Of a stretch of 64,000 bases of DNA, positions 42,427 to 50,320 are shown one piece after another. Positions within the stretch are counted from its first letter, which is position 1. Every line of letters begins with the position of its first letter. Both the position numbers and the translations under genes were made by a program. The notes beneath the pieces were generated by a model. It saw only the letters and a list, made by a program, of their open reading frames with translations. It was not told the origin of the DNA and did not search any database. The stretch lies in the NCBI GenBank assembly GCA_043721315.1, contig JAYSQZ010000035.1:1-64000 (forward strand), read 5' to 3'. The stretch is from Elstera sp043721315 (GTDB lineage: Bacteria > Pseudomonadota > Alphaproteobacteria > Elsterales > Elsteraceae).

Positions 42427-43710
42427 TCATGCAGATTTTTGCATAGCTTCCTCGATACATTTCAATATCACAACTTTAAGTGTCGATAAGTCATTATTCA
42501 GTTGGTCACCATTAAAGATTGCGGAAATCTTATGGTGCTTAGTGGTATTACCATAAGCATTAATTCTTCTTAAGACCTCTTGCAATGATTTAGCATCATT
42601 TCCAACTCCATAGGAAGTCAGTTTCGCCTTGCTTAAAAAACTGTCAAAACTAACCCCGTCATCTCGTCCTGCACATGCAGTAAGTGTCTCAAAAAAAGAC
42701 CACACACCAACTGAGACTAATGGCGTATGAATCTCAAGTTCAGTTGCGCATATTGAGTAATAAAGACTTTCCAGTTTTTCATTTCCAAGTAACTTTAAAC
42801 TAATAGATATTCCTTCTTCATAAGCAATACTCTTAGCCTTTTCAGGTAATTTTGGTTTCTTCCGATGCTTTGTCTTGGGTTTAGTATTTGGGGTGTCCGA
42901 TGATATAGACTCCGCCTCTAACCTTGAACTCGTTATACCAGGAAGAGAACCTAATTTTCGAGCATAAATAATAATATGCGCTTTATTCATACGTGAGTTA
43001 ACTTCTTTACCCACAATCAGGTCTTCTATAAACTTCTTTACAAGAATATCAAATTGTTCAGCAGGCCGGGTTCGACCAAGATCATCAGGGTTTTGCAAAT
43101 CAATCCCTAAAACTTCTCTAAACACTACATTACTTAAAAAGCGCTGAACCGTTGTGATTTTATCCTTTCTCTGATTTGCTGTAACAATTCCCTTGGCTTG
43201 TGCATAATCTAAAAAAGCCTGTGCAACTTTATTCTTATTCCCGCCATCAAATCGCGTTTTCTGTTCAGAGTCCCATGACTTTCGCCCTATTCCTCCTTGT
43301 GGTCCCATATGAATCCGCTCAAGCCAATGCCGCACATCTTCCACTGTATCAAAAACAACTGCTACAACAGTCGCAATAGGTTCCCACGTCTGAGAAAGTC
43401 TTTCAAAATTTTTTCGTAAATTTGGGGGAGCCAAGTCGGGATCATTTAGTAGTTTTATTGCACACATACGGCGATTACCTTCTGGAACAAAATAATTTTT
43501 AATAGAACCTGTGGAATTATTATCCAAAATTAAAGCAAATCTCTCTAATGGATTTAAACCGAATTTTGCAATATCCCTAGCAAGAGGATAAACATCCTCT
43601 TCTCTACATAAATGCTCTATTACTTGCGCCTCTGTATCTTTTGGTTCATGCCGAGGATTCTGAAGGTACAGAAAAATTCTACTAATCGGCACATCAATAT
43701 ATTGAGCCAT
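42427..43710 (-). CDS. ParB/Srx-like protein with possible HEPN-like C-terminus (candidate defence gene)
   Basis: 427 residues, start supported by AGAGGA upstream. Residues about 1-90 look like a ParB/sulfiredoxin-type domain: YIDVPISRIFLYLQNPRHEP, then FVPEGNRRMCAIKLL with the EGNRR core at 77-81. A middle region (about 95-265) has no recognised motif. A basic linker (KPKTKHRKKPKLPEKAK, about 277-293) leads to a helical C-terminal domain with RRINAYGNTTKHH at 381-393, resembling the GN-x-x-H motif of HEPN/DUF4145-type RNases. ParB-like domains can bind NTPs or cut DNA. The gene is roughly one-third G+C by eye, and it precedes the adenine methylase on the same strand. Function is inferred only. 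Confidence 0.65.
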   Translation of the reverse strand: MAQYIDVPISRIFLYLQNPRHEPKDTEAQVIEHLCREEDVYPLARDIAKFGLNPLERFALILDNNSTGSIKNYFVPEGNRRMCAIKLLNDPDLAPPNLRKNFERLSQTWEPIATVVAVVFDTVEDVRHWLERIHMGPQGGIGRKSWDSEQKTRFDGGNKNKVAQAFLDYAQAKGIVTANQRKDKITTVQRFLSNVVFREVLGIDLQNPDDLGRTRPAEQFDILVKKFIEDLIVGKEVNSRMNKAHIIIYARKLGSLPGITSSRLEAESISSDTPNTKPKTKHRKKPKLPEKAKSIAYEEGISISLKLLGNEKLESLYYSICATELEIHTPLVSVGVWSFFETLTACAGRDDGVSFDSFLSKAKLTSYGVGNDAKSLQEVLRRINAYGNTTKHHKISAIFNGDQLNNDLSTLKVVILKCIEEAMQKSA

Positions 43711-43817
43711 TATGCGTCCTCTTTCTTTGGAGTTTATAAAGCGGTCATCTCCTATCTTTAATTAAATTAAAAAAATAATCAACTAAAAATTGCATTTTTG
43801 AAAAATAGAACCCTTTC

Positions 43818-44747
43818 TTACCCCACCGCCAACAACGCACTCACCGTCAGCACCGATAGCACCGTCGAAACGAGAATCGTCGCCGAAGTCTGTGCCACCA
43901 GCCTATCGTATTTCTGCGCTAGCACGAAGGCCCCCGCGCCGGTGGGCAGGGCGTTGAGCAGCAGGGCGGTTTTGCCGACGAGGCTGTTCTCCTCTCCCAA
44001 GATCACCAGCACCGCATAAGTGGCGATGGGGGCGACGGCGAGTTTTAGGACGGTTAGCCATGCTACTTCCGACAGCTCCCCCCGGATCGGTTGGGCCGCC
44101 AGGAACATACCCAGGGCAAACAGCGCGCAAGGGCTGGCGGATGCGCCCATCAATTCCGCGAAAGTTTTCAACGGCCCGAACAGCGGCACGCCCGATAGCG
44201 CCCAGGCGGCACCCGCTGCGGGGGCCACGATCAACGGGTTGCGCGCCACCGTTGCCAGCACCCCAACGAAGGTTTTCAGCGCGCCTTGGCCGGAGCGCAA
44301 ATCGGCCTCCACCCCCATAATACCCGCGCCGAACATGATCGAACCCGTTAGAATCGTTGCGGCAATCGCATAGGGCAGCGCCTCCGGCCCATACGCGAGC
44401 GACACCAGCGGCACCCCCATATACCCAACATTGCCGTAGCAAGAAGCGAGGCTCTGCACCGATAAATCCGCCAGCCGCAGCCGTCCCACCAACCGCCCCC
44501 ACACCACCGTAATAACGAAAACCACGCCCAACGGCGCACAAAACGCAATCAAAAACTCCCGGTCCACCACCCGCTCCAACGGCGCGCGGAACATCACCAG
44601 AAACAACATCGCCGGAAGCGCAAAGTAATAAACGAACTTATTCAACGCTTCCGTCGAACTCGCCCCCAACAGCCTCAACCGCGCAGCAATAAACCCGGCC
44701 AAGATCAGACCAAAAACCGGCAGCGCGACGTTGAGGATGGATTGCAT
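43818..44747 (-). CDS. AEC (auxin efflux carrier) family transporter
   Basis: 309 residues with ten hydrophobic segments in two five-helix halves, as is standard for AEC/BASS-related permeases. Visible motifs are LPVFGLILAGFIAARLRLL at the start, LASCYGNVGYMGVPLVSLAYG with the conserved Asn-Pro-like crossover, and LLLNALPTGAGAFVLAQKYD near the C-terminus. Bacterial members export or import malonate, malate or other organic anions; substrate unknown. The gene marks the return to GC-rich sequence after the AT-rich unit and is preceded by two hairpin repeats. Confidence 0.85.
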   Translation of the reverse strand: MQSILNVALPVFGLILAGFIAARLRLLGASSTEALNKFVYYFALPAMLFLVMFRAPLERVVDREFLIAFCAPLGVVFVITVVWGRLVGRLRLADLSVQSLASCYGNVGYMGVPLVSLAYGPEALPYAIAATILTGSIMFGAGIMGVEADLRSGQGALKTFVGVLATVARNPLIVAPAAGAAWALSGVPLFGPLKTFAELMGASASPCALFALGMFLAAQPIRGELSEVAWLTVLKLAVAPIATYAVLVILGEENSLVGKTALLLNALPTGAGAFVLAQKYDRLVAQTSATILVSTVLSVLTVSALLAVG

Positions 44748-44768
44748 GGGGGGTTACTCGGCAAGGAT

Positions 44769-44814
44769 CAGGGGCGCTGCCCCTGAACCCCCACCCAAGG
44801 GCAGCGCCCTTGGG
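44769..44814. repeat. Two-hairpin intergenic repeat, copy C
   Basis: Hairpin CAGGGGC-GCT-GCCCCTG (44769-44785), a short spacer, then CCCAAGGGC-AGC-GCCCTTGGG (44794-44814). Same plan as copies A and B with different stem sequences, as in families of mobile palindromic repeats. Lies in the 207-base gap upstream of the AEC gene, which holds no gene. Confidence 0.65.
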
Positions 44815-44886
44815 GAACGCGATTCAGTAAATAAAGGAAGCCTGCTCAGAAATCTCGGAACTAATTCTGAAAAAAACAATGGGATC

Positions 44887-44936
44887 ACCAAGGGGCAAGC
44901 CCCTTGGTCAGGGGTGTCGGGGACAGCGTCCCTGAC
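44887..44936. repeat. Two-hairpin intergenic repeat, copy D (reverse orientation)
   Basis: Hairpin ACCAAGGGGC-AA-GCCCCTTGGT (44887-44908), a spacer, then GTCGGGGAC-AGC-GTCCCTGAC (44916-44936) with one G-T pair. Read on the minus strand it has the order of copy C. It lies 18 bases downstream of the UPF0262 stop and could terminate that operon. Confidence 0.65.
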
Positions 44937-44954
44937 AAACACCGCCACCACCGC

Positions 44955-45428
44955 CTACCCCCGAATATGCAGCACGCAGATGAGCGTGAACAGGCGGCGG
45001 GCGGTATTATGATCGAGGGTGATTTTGTCTTGCAGGCGGTCGCGCAGCATATCGGAGCCTTCGTTGTGCAGGCCGCGCCGGCCCATGTCGATGGCTTCGA
45101 TTTGGGCGAGGCTTTGGGTTTTGATGGCGGTGTAGTAGCTATCGCAAATCTGGAAGTAATCGCGCACCACGGAGCGGAAGCCGGAGAGTGAAAGGGCCAC
45201 GCGCTCCAGCGCGTCTTCGGCGGGGGTGCGAACGTCCAGGATCAGGCGATTGTCTTCGATACCGAGGCGCAGGTTATAGGGGCCGGGGTGGCCGATCAGC
45301 GCAAAGCTATTTTCTTCCATCAGGTCGAAGAGGGCGATAGCGCGCTCGTGCTCGACCGTTTGGTTGCGGCGGACAACCGATTTTTCATCGAGTTTGACAT
45401 CGACGAGGCGATTGTCCGTCTCGGTCAT
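44955..45428 (-). CDS. UPF0262 family protein
   Basis: 157 residues, cytoplasmic, no membrane segment. The whole sequence follows UPF0262: DVKLDEKSVVRRNQTVEHERAIALFDLMEENSFAL, LILDVRTPAEDALERVALSLSGFRSVVRDYFQICDSYYTAI and IDMGRRGLHNEGSDMLRDRL. Function unknown; it is restricted mainly to Alphaproteobacteria and usually sits after hisD. Its ATG overlaps the hisD TGA (ATGA). It is the last gene of the murA-DUF2948-hisG-hisD-UPF0262 operon. Confidence 0.9.
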   Translation of the reverse strand: MTETDNRLVDVKLDEKSVVRRNQTVEHERAIALFDLMEENSFALIGHPGPYNLRLGIEDNRLILDVRTPAEDALERVALSLSGFRSVVRDYFQICDSYYTAIKTQSLAQIEAIDMGRRGLHNEGSDMLRDRLQDKITLDHNTARRLFTLICVLHIRG

Positions 45429-46729
45429 GGCGTCGGCTCCGGCAGGCGGATGGCGACCGACAGCGCGTGCGCCTGCAAGCCTTCCGCCTCCGCCAGTGCC
45501 AACACCGACGGGCCGAGTGCGGCCAGCGATGCGGGGCTACAGCCGACCAGCGTGGTGCGCTTCATGAAATCGAGCACGCCAAGCCCGGAGGAGAAGCGCG
45601 CGCTGCGGGCCGTGGGCAGCACGTGGTTCGGCCCCGCGATATAATCGCCGATGGCTTCCGGCGTGTGTCGCCCGAGGAAAATCGCTCCGGCATGGCGGAT
45701 TTTCGCGGCCAGCGCGTGCGGATCGGATACTGCAAGTTCCAGATGTTCGGCGGCGATGCGGTCGATGATCGGCAGGGCCGCGTCGAAGCTCTCCACCACA
45801 ATAATCGCGCCGTGATCCTGCCAGCTTGCGGCGGCAATGGCGCGGCGCGGCAGGGTTTCGAGGATTTTCTCGACCGCTGCGACCACGGCATCGGCAAACG
45901 CAGCATCGTCGGTCATCAGAATAGATTGAGCGCTGCTGTCGTGCTCGGCTTGGCTCAACAGGTCTGCCGCAATCCAGTCGGGTCGGCTTTGATTGTCCGA
46001 AACCACCAGGATTTCGGACGGCCCGGCGATGCTATCAATCCCCACTTGCCCGAACACGGCGCGTTTCGCGGCGGCAACATAGGCATTGCCGGGGCCGACG
46101 ATTTTATCCACCGGCGCAATGGTTTCAGTGCCATAGGCGAGCGCTGCCACGGCTTGCGCGCCGCCGATCTTGAAGATTTCCGTTACGCCCGCGCGCTTAG
46201 CGGCGGCCAGCACCAACGGGTTCAGCACACCATCGGGCGCGGGCACCACCATAACGATGCGCTCCACCCCCGCCACTTTAGCCGGAAGCGCGTTCATGAG
46301 CACCGAGGAGGGGTAGGACGCGAGACCGCCCGGCACATACAGCCCGGCAGCGGCCACGGGCCGCCAGATCATGCCAAGCTCAACGCCCAAGGCGTCGGTA
46401 TAGCGCAAGTCAGCCGGGAATTGCCGCGCGTGGAAATCGGTGATGCGCGCTGCCGCCAGATCGAGCGCGGCCAGAAGCTGCGGCGAACAGGCGGCTTCTG
46501 CGGTGTCGATTTCGGCAGCGGTCACTTTCAGCGCGGCGAGCGTGGGCGCGGTCACGCGGTCGAAGCGATTGGTGTAGTCCACCACTGCCGCATCGCCGCG
46601 CGCCCGCACGTCAGCCACAATCGCCGCCACCGTATTGGAGACATCCACCGAGGTTTCGCGCTTGTCGTTCAGCAGCGCGGTGAAGCCGGTCTCGAAATCG
46701 GGGCTTCGGGCATCAAGCCGCACGGGCAC
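45425..46729 (-). CDS. hisD: Histidinol dehydrogenase
   Basis: Oxidises histidinol to histidine in two NAD-dependent steps; zinc enzyme. 434 residues from GTG 46729, chosen because GGAGG ends six bases upstream; the open frame extends to a TTG at 46753. HisD blocks include GLYVPGGLASYPSSVLMNALPAKVAGV, KIVGPGNAYVAAAKRAVFGQVGIDSIAGPSEILV, DLLSQAEHDSSAQSIL with zinc ligands, and AEHLELAV. Overlaps hisG by 17 bases and UPF0262 by four. Confidence 0.95.
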   Translation of the reverse strand: MPVRLDARSPDFETGFTALLNDKRETSVDVSNTVAAIVADVRARGDAAVVDYTNRFDRVTAPTLAALKVTAAEIDTAEAACSPQLLAALDLAAARITDFHARQFPADLRYTDALGVELGMIWRPVAAAGLYVPGGLASYPSSVLMNALPAKVAGVERIVMVVPAPDGVLNPLVLAAAKRAGVTEIFKIGGAQAVAALAYGTETIAPVDKIVGPGNAYVAAAKRAVFGQVGIDSIAGPSEILVVSDNQSRPDWIAADLLSQAEHDSSAQSILMTDDAAFADAVVAAVEKILETLPRRAIAAASWQDHGAIIVVESFDAALPIIDRIAAEHLELAVSDPHALAAKIRHAGAIFLGRHTPEAIGDYIAGPNHVLPTARSARFSSGLGVLDFMKRTTLVGCSPASLAALGPSVLALAEAEGLQAHALSVAIRLPEPTP

Positions 46730-47378
46730 GGGCAACCTCCGCAAAACGATCAATCCAGTTAGTCAACTCGTCCGAACGGGTTTTAAGCGCCGTGCGGTTG
46801 ACGATAAGCCGGGAAGAAACATCCGCAATCCGCGCCACTTCCACAAGCCCGTTTGCGCGCAAGGTAGCCCCCGTAGAAACAAGGTCCACAATCCGCTCGC
46901 ACAGCCCCAGCGTTGGCGCGAGTTCTAGCGCACCGTTCAGCTTAACGCATTCGGCCTGCACGCCGCGCGCGGCAAAATAGGCTTTGGTGATTTCCGGGTA
47001 TTTTGTTGCAACCCGCACATGGCTCCATTGCTGCGGCGCGTCGGCATCCACCAGGGCAGCGGGTTCCGCCACCGAGATATGGCAGCGACCAATGCCAAGA
47101 TCGAGCGGCGAATAGAGTTCGGAATAGTTGAACTCCATCAACACGTCCGATCCCGCAACCCCCAACTCCGCCGCGCCGAAGGCCACGAAGGTCGCCACAT
47201 CGAAACTGCGAACGCGGATGATTTCAAGGCCGGGGATATTCGTCGTGAAGCGCAACTTGCGGGACGAATCGCGCTCGAAATCCGGCTCAGGCACAATGCC
47301 GATGTGGGCGAGCACGGGCATAACTTCATCGAGAATCCGGCCCTTCGGCAGCGCGAGCACAAGCGGTCGTGGGTCCAT
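46713..47378 (-). CDS. hisG: ATP phosphoribosyltransferase, short form
   Basis: First step of histidine synthesis: ATP plus PRPP to phosphoribosyl-ATP. 221 residues, the short HisG form without the C-terminal regulatory domain. Known short forms need the HisZ partner, which must be elsewhere in this genome. Motifs: LALPKGRILDEVMPVL, VRSFDVATFVAFGAAELGVAGSDVLMEF, ATKYPEITKAYFAARG and the PRPP loop IVDLVSTGATLRANGLVEV. Begins next to the stop of the DUF2948 gene and overlaps hisD. Confidence 0.94.
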   Translation of the reverse strand: MDPRPLVLALPKGRILDEVMPVLAHIGIVPEPDFERDSSRKLRFTTNIPGLEIIRVRSFDVATFVAFGAAELGVAGSDVLMEFNYSELYSPLDLGIGRCHISVAEPAALVDADAPQQWSHVRVATKYPEITKAYFAARGVQAECVKLNGALELAPTLGLCERIVDLVSTGATLRANGLVEVARIADVSSRLIVNRTALKTRSDELTNWIDRFAEVARARAA

Positions 47379-47825
47379 TTACACGGCTCCTTCGCCGCTA
47401 TCGTCATGGTTAGGCACTGAAGTGCAGGGCCAGGGGTCGCCGAAATCTTCGGCCAGCAGATCAATCCCGGTCACAGACAGGCGCACCGCCGTTTCGCTCT
47501 CCCCAGCACAGTGCAGCAAAATCTCCCCGCCGCTCTCCGTGGGTGTGTACGTGAGGGCCAACAACGACAAGAACCGCCCCGGCTCCTTCAAGCTAAAGCC
47601 CTTATGCTGAACCGACGTGACCCCGCGCACACGCACCGCCATGTGGATGCGTTCTTGCGCCTGTAGGTCTTCCCAGCGGAACCGATTGGCGACGAACAGA
47701 AATTCTTGCGCCGCGCGGTCGTAGTACACATCCAGCACGGGCAGCAGCGCATCCTGTAGGCAGGCGCTGATAATCTCCAAGTCCGCCCCATCGACGGCTT
47801 TTAGTTTCAAGCTGGGCGCGTTCAT
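47379..47825 (-). CDS. DUF2948 family protein
   Basis: 148 residues, cytoplasmic. LKLKAVDGADLEIISACLQDALLPVLDVYYDRAAQEFLFVANRFRWED and RVRGVTSVQHKGFSLKEPGRFLSLLAL match DUF2948, a family of unknown function found between murA and hisG in many Alphaproteobacteria. Its ATG overlaps the murA stop by four bases, and its stop abuts hisG, so it is translated with both. No catalytic motif is evident. Confidence 0.88.
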   Translation of the reverse strand: MNAPSLKLKAVDGADLEIISACLQDALLPVLDVYYDRAAQEFLFVANRFRWEDLQAQERIHMAVRVRGVTSVQHKGFSLKEPGRFLSLLALTYTPTESGGEILLHCAGESETAVRLSVTGIDLLAEDFGDPWPCTSVPNHDDSGEGAV

Positions 47826-49111
47826 CCCGCGTCCCGAACCCGTTCTACATCGGCCCCGCAGGCAGCCAGCTTCTCTTCCAGCCGCTCGTAGCCGCGATCT
47901 AAGTGATAGACGCGGTGAACGATGGTTTCGCCTTCTGCCGCAAGCCCCGCCAGCACAAGACTAACGGACGCGCGCAGATCGGTCGCCATCACCTGCGCGC
48001 CCGTAAGCCGCTTGACGCCGCGCACGAGGGCCGAAGCGCCGTGAATGGTAACATTCGCCCCCATGCGCGCCAACTCCGGCACGTGCATAAAGCGGTTCTC
48101 GAAGATGGTTTCGGTCATCATCGCCGCCCCCTCCGCCACGGTCATCAGGGCCATAGTTTGCGCTTGCAAATCGGTCGCGAAACCGGGGAACGGCTCGGTC
48201 ATCACATCGACGCCGATCAAGGGGGCAGAGGTACGGGCAACGCGCATTCCCTCGGCTTCCGCCGTGATCGTCACCCCCGCCTCGCGCAGTTTATCGACGA
48301 AAACCGGCAGATGATCCATATGGGCACCCCGCAGCAGAATATCGCCGCCGGTAATCGCCGCCGCAATGGCATAGGTGCCCGCTTCGATGCGATCCGCCAC
48401 GATTTGATGGTGGGCGGCGTGCAACCGATCGACGCCCTGAATGCGAACCGTATCGGTACCAAGCCCCTCGATTTTAGCCCCCATCGCGATCAGGCAGTGA
48501 CCAAGATCGACCACTTCCGGCTCGCGCGCCACATTCACCAACTCGGTTTCGCCTTTGGCAAGGCAGGCCGCCATCAGCAGATTTTCCGATGCGCCGACCG
48601 AGACGACAGGGAACACGAAACGCCCGCCAACAAGCCCCTTCGGCGCACGCGCTTCCACATAGCCTTCGGAAAGCTCGATTTCAGCGCCGAGCGCCTGGAG
48701 GCCCTTCAGGTGCAAATCTATAGGCCGGCCACCAATGGCGCAGCCGCCGGGCTGGGAGACGCGGGCAAGGCCGCAGCGCGCCACCAACGGCCCCATCACG
48801 AGGAAGCTCGCGCGCATCTTGCGGACAATATCGTAAGGCGCGGTGGTGCTGGTGATGGTTTTGGCGGTCAGGTTCATCACCCGGCCCGTGTGCCCACCCG
48901 ACGCATTGCCATCCATCGACACTTCAACCCCGTGCTGCGCCAGCAAGGACAGCAGCGTGGAAATATCGGCAAGATGCGGCACGTTGGACAGCGTTAGCGT
49001 TTCATCACTCAGCAACGCCGCCGTCATCAACGGCAGGGCGGCGTTCTTTGCGCCACTAATGTCGATAGTGCCTTTCAGGACGTTGCCGCCGCGCACTCTG
49101 ATCTTATCCAC
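47822..49111 (-). CDS. murA: UDP-N-acetylglucosamine 1-carboxyvinyltransferase
   Basis: First committed step of peptidoglycan synthesis, cytoplasmic. 429 residues, usual length. EPSP-synthase-like fold with VRGGNVLKGTIDISGAKNAALPLM at the start, the fosfomycin-reactive cysteine in LARVSQPGGCAIGGRPIDLHLKGLQALGA, and FPGFATDLQAQTMALMTVAEG with TETIFENRFMHVPELARMGA towards the C-terminus. Leads the murA-DUF2948-hisG-hisD-UPF0262 operon. Confidence 0.96.
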   Translation of the reverse strand: MDKIRVRGGNVLKGTIDISGAKNAALPLMTAALLSDETLTLSNVPHLADISTLLSLLAQHGVEVSMDGNASGGHTGRVMNLTAKTITSTTAPYDIVRKMRASFLVMGPLVARCGLARVSQPGGCAIGGRPIDLHLKGLQALGAEIELSEGYVEARAPKGLVGGRFVFPVVSVGASENLLMAACLAKGETELVNVAREPEVVDLGHCLIAMGAKIEGLGTDTVRIQGVDRLHAAHHQIVADRIEAGTYAIAAAITGGDILLRGAHMDHLPVFVDKLREAGVTITAEAEGMRVARTSAPLIGVDVMTEPFPGFATDLQAQTMALMTVAEGAAMMTETIFENRFMHVPELARMGANVTIHGASALVRGVKRLTGAQVMATDLRASVSLVLAGLAAEGETIVHRVYHLDRGYERLEEKLAACGADVERVRDAG

Positions 49112-49149
49112 CGGGAACTTCCTTCACTTGGGCTAATTCGGCATTTGCT

Positions 49150-49704
49150 CTAAAGGCGCGGTAGGGTTACGCCGCGCTGGCTCATATATTTCCCCGCGCG
49201 ATCCGCGTAGGAAACTTCGCACGGCTCGTTACCCTGGAAAAACAAAAACTGGCAAATGCCTTCATGGGCATAAATTTTTGCGGGCAGCGGCGTGGTGTTG
49301 GAAATTTCAATCGTCACCTCCCCCTCCCACTCCGGCTCCAGCGGCGTGACGTTAACGATAATGCCGCAGCGGGCATAAGTGGATTTGCCAAGGCAGATCA
49401 CCAGCACATCGCGCGGGATTTTGAAATATTCTACCGTCCGCGCCAGCGCAAAACTGTTCGGCGGAATGATGCACACGTCGGTTCGGCGATCAACGAAGCT
49501 CTTGCTATCAAAATTCTTCGGATCGACGATAGCGGCATCGACATTGGTGAAGATTTTGAAATCATCCTGCACCCGCGCGTCGTACCCGTAGGACGAGAGG
49601 CCGTAGGAAATAACACCGTCGCGCGATTGCCGCTCGACGAAGGGGGAGATCATCTCCTGCTCCAACGCCATTTTGCGGATCCATTTGTCCGACAGTATCG
49701 CCAT
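49150..49704 (-). CDS. dcd: dCTP deaminase
   Basis: Deaminates dCTP to dUTP for thymidylate synthesis, a homotrimer of the dUTPase fold. 184 residues. ILSDKWIRKMALEQEMISPF at the start, SSYGYDARVQDDFKIF, then LGKSTYARCGIIVNVTPLEPEWEGEVTIEISNTTPLPAKIYAHEGICQFLFF with the catalytic Glu and neighbouring residues. 38 bases upstream of the murA operon on the same strand, perhaps co-transcribed. Confidence 0.95.
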   Translation of the reverse strand: MAILSDKWIRKMALEQEMISPFVERQSRDGVISYGLSSYGYDARVQDDFKIFTNVDAAIVDPKNFDSKSFVDRRTDVCIIPPNSFALARTVEYFKIPRDVLVICLGKSTYARCGIIVNVTPLEPEWEGEVTIEISNTTPLPAKIYAHEGICQFLFFQGNEPCEVSYADRAGKYMSQRGVTLPRL

Positions 49705-49784
49705 TATCCCGCTTCACCCTTCACCGCAAACTCTTGAGCCTTTGGCTTCTATCGCACGCGGGGGGGCGCATCAAGCCGAAGCGC

Positions 49785-49967
49785 TCATTCTTCAGGGCCG
49801 GAGGCGGTTTCTTCAACACCGAAAGCCTCTTCCGCCGCATCATCCCGCCCGCGTTTTTGCTGCTTGCGCCGCTTGAGGTTGGCCCGCAACGCCGCCGCCT
49901 GCCGCTCGGCCCGCGCCTGCTGCGCCGCTTGAGTTTCCGGGGTCATGGAGAGAGGTGCCTTATTCAT
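49785..49967 (-). CDS. Small conserved basic/acidic protein of unknown function
   Basis: 60 residues from ATG 49967 (MNKAPLSMTPETQAAQQARAERQ); the frame to 50030 reaches further but that part is not protein-like. A basic helical centre (AALRANLKRRKQQKRGRD) is followed by an acidic tail (AAEEAFGVEETASGPEE). Small proteins of this ALRxNLKRRKxQ pattern are common in Alphaproteobacteria, function unknown. Located just upstream of dcd on the same strand and facing the tRNA gene. Confidence 0.65.
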   Translation of the reverse strand: MNKAPLSMTPETQAAQQARAERQAAALRANLKRRKQQKRGRDDAAEEAFGVEETASGPEE

Positions 49968-50127
49968 ACTGCCATCAATAGAAGAAAGTCGCGCACAGGC
50001 GAAAGACCGAAACCCTTCGGCCTGCCGCACACTAGCGCCGCTTTTTGGCTCTTGCCAAGCCCCCCCCCATCCGCTAAACAGCCGCCCACGCCAACCGATG
50101 CCGCGCGTCGTGGCGCACCATGGCGAT

Positions 50128-50202
<75 letters not shown>

Positions 50203-50320
50203 TTAAATCAATGACTTAGCGAATTTGAACACAGATCGTGACGGTTCAATTGAACAGGTGGGTGGGTCTTTTGGTGGCCTGCCGAGTTTTAAGCCCGTGC
50301 TTGATACTGCACCGAAATCG

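Noticed and set aside
41487..43710. Prophage remnant
   Set aside because: Besides the methylase and ParB-like gene there are no phage structural, lysis, integrase or packaging genes.
42427..43710. Chromosome or plasmid partition ParB
   Set aside because: No parA beside it, no parS-like sites seen, no ParB central helix-turn-helix recognised, and it pairs with a methylase.
40700..44950. CRISPR array from the repeated palindromes
   Set aside because: Only four copies, unequal spacing of hundreds to thousands of bases, and differing stem sequences; no cas genes.
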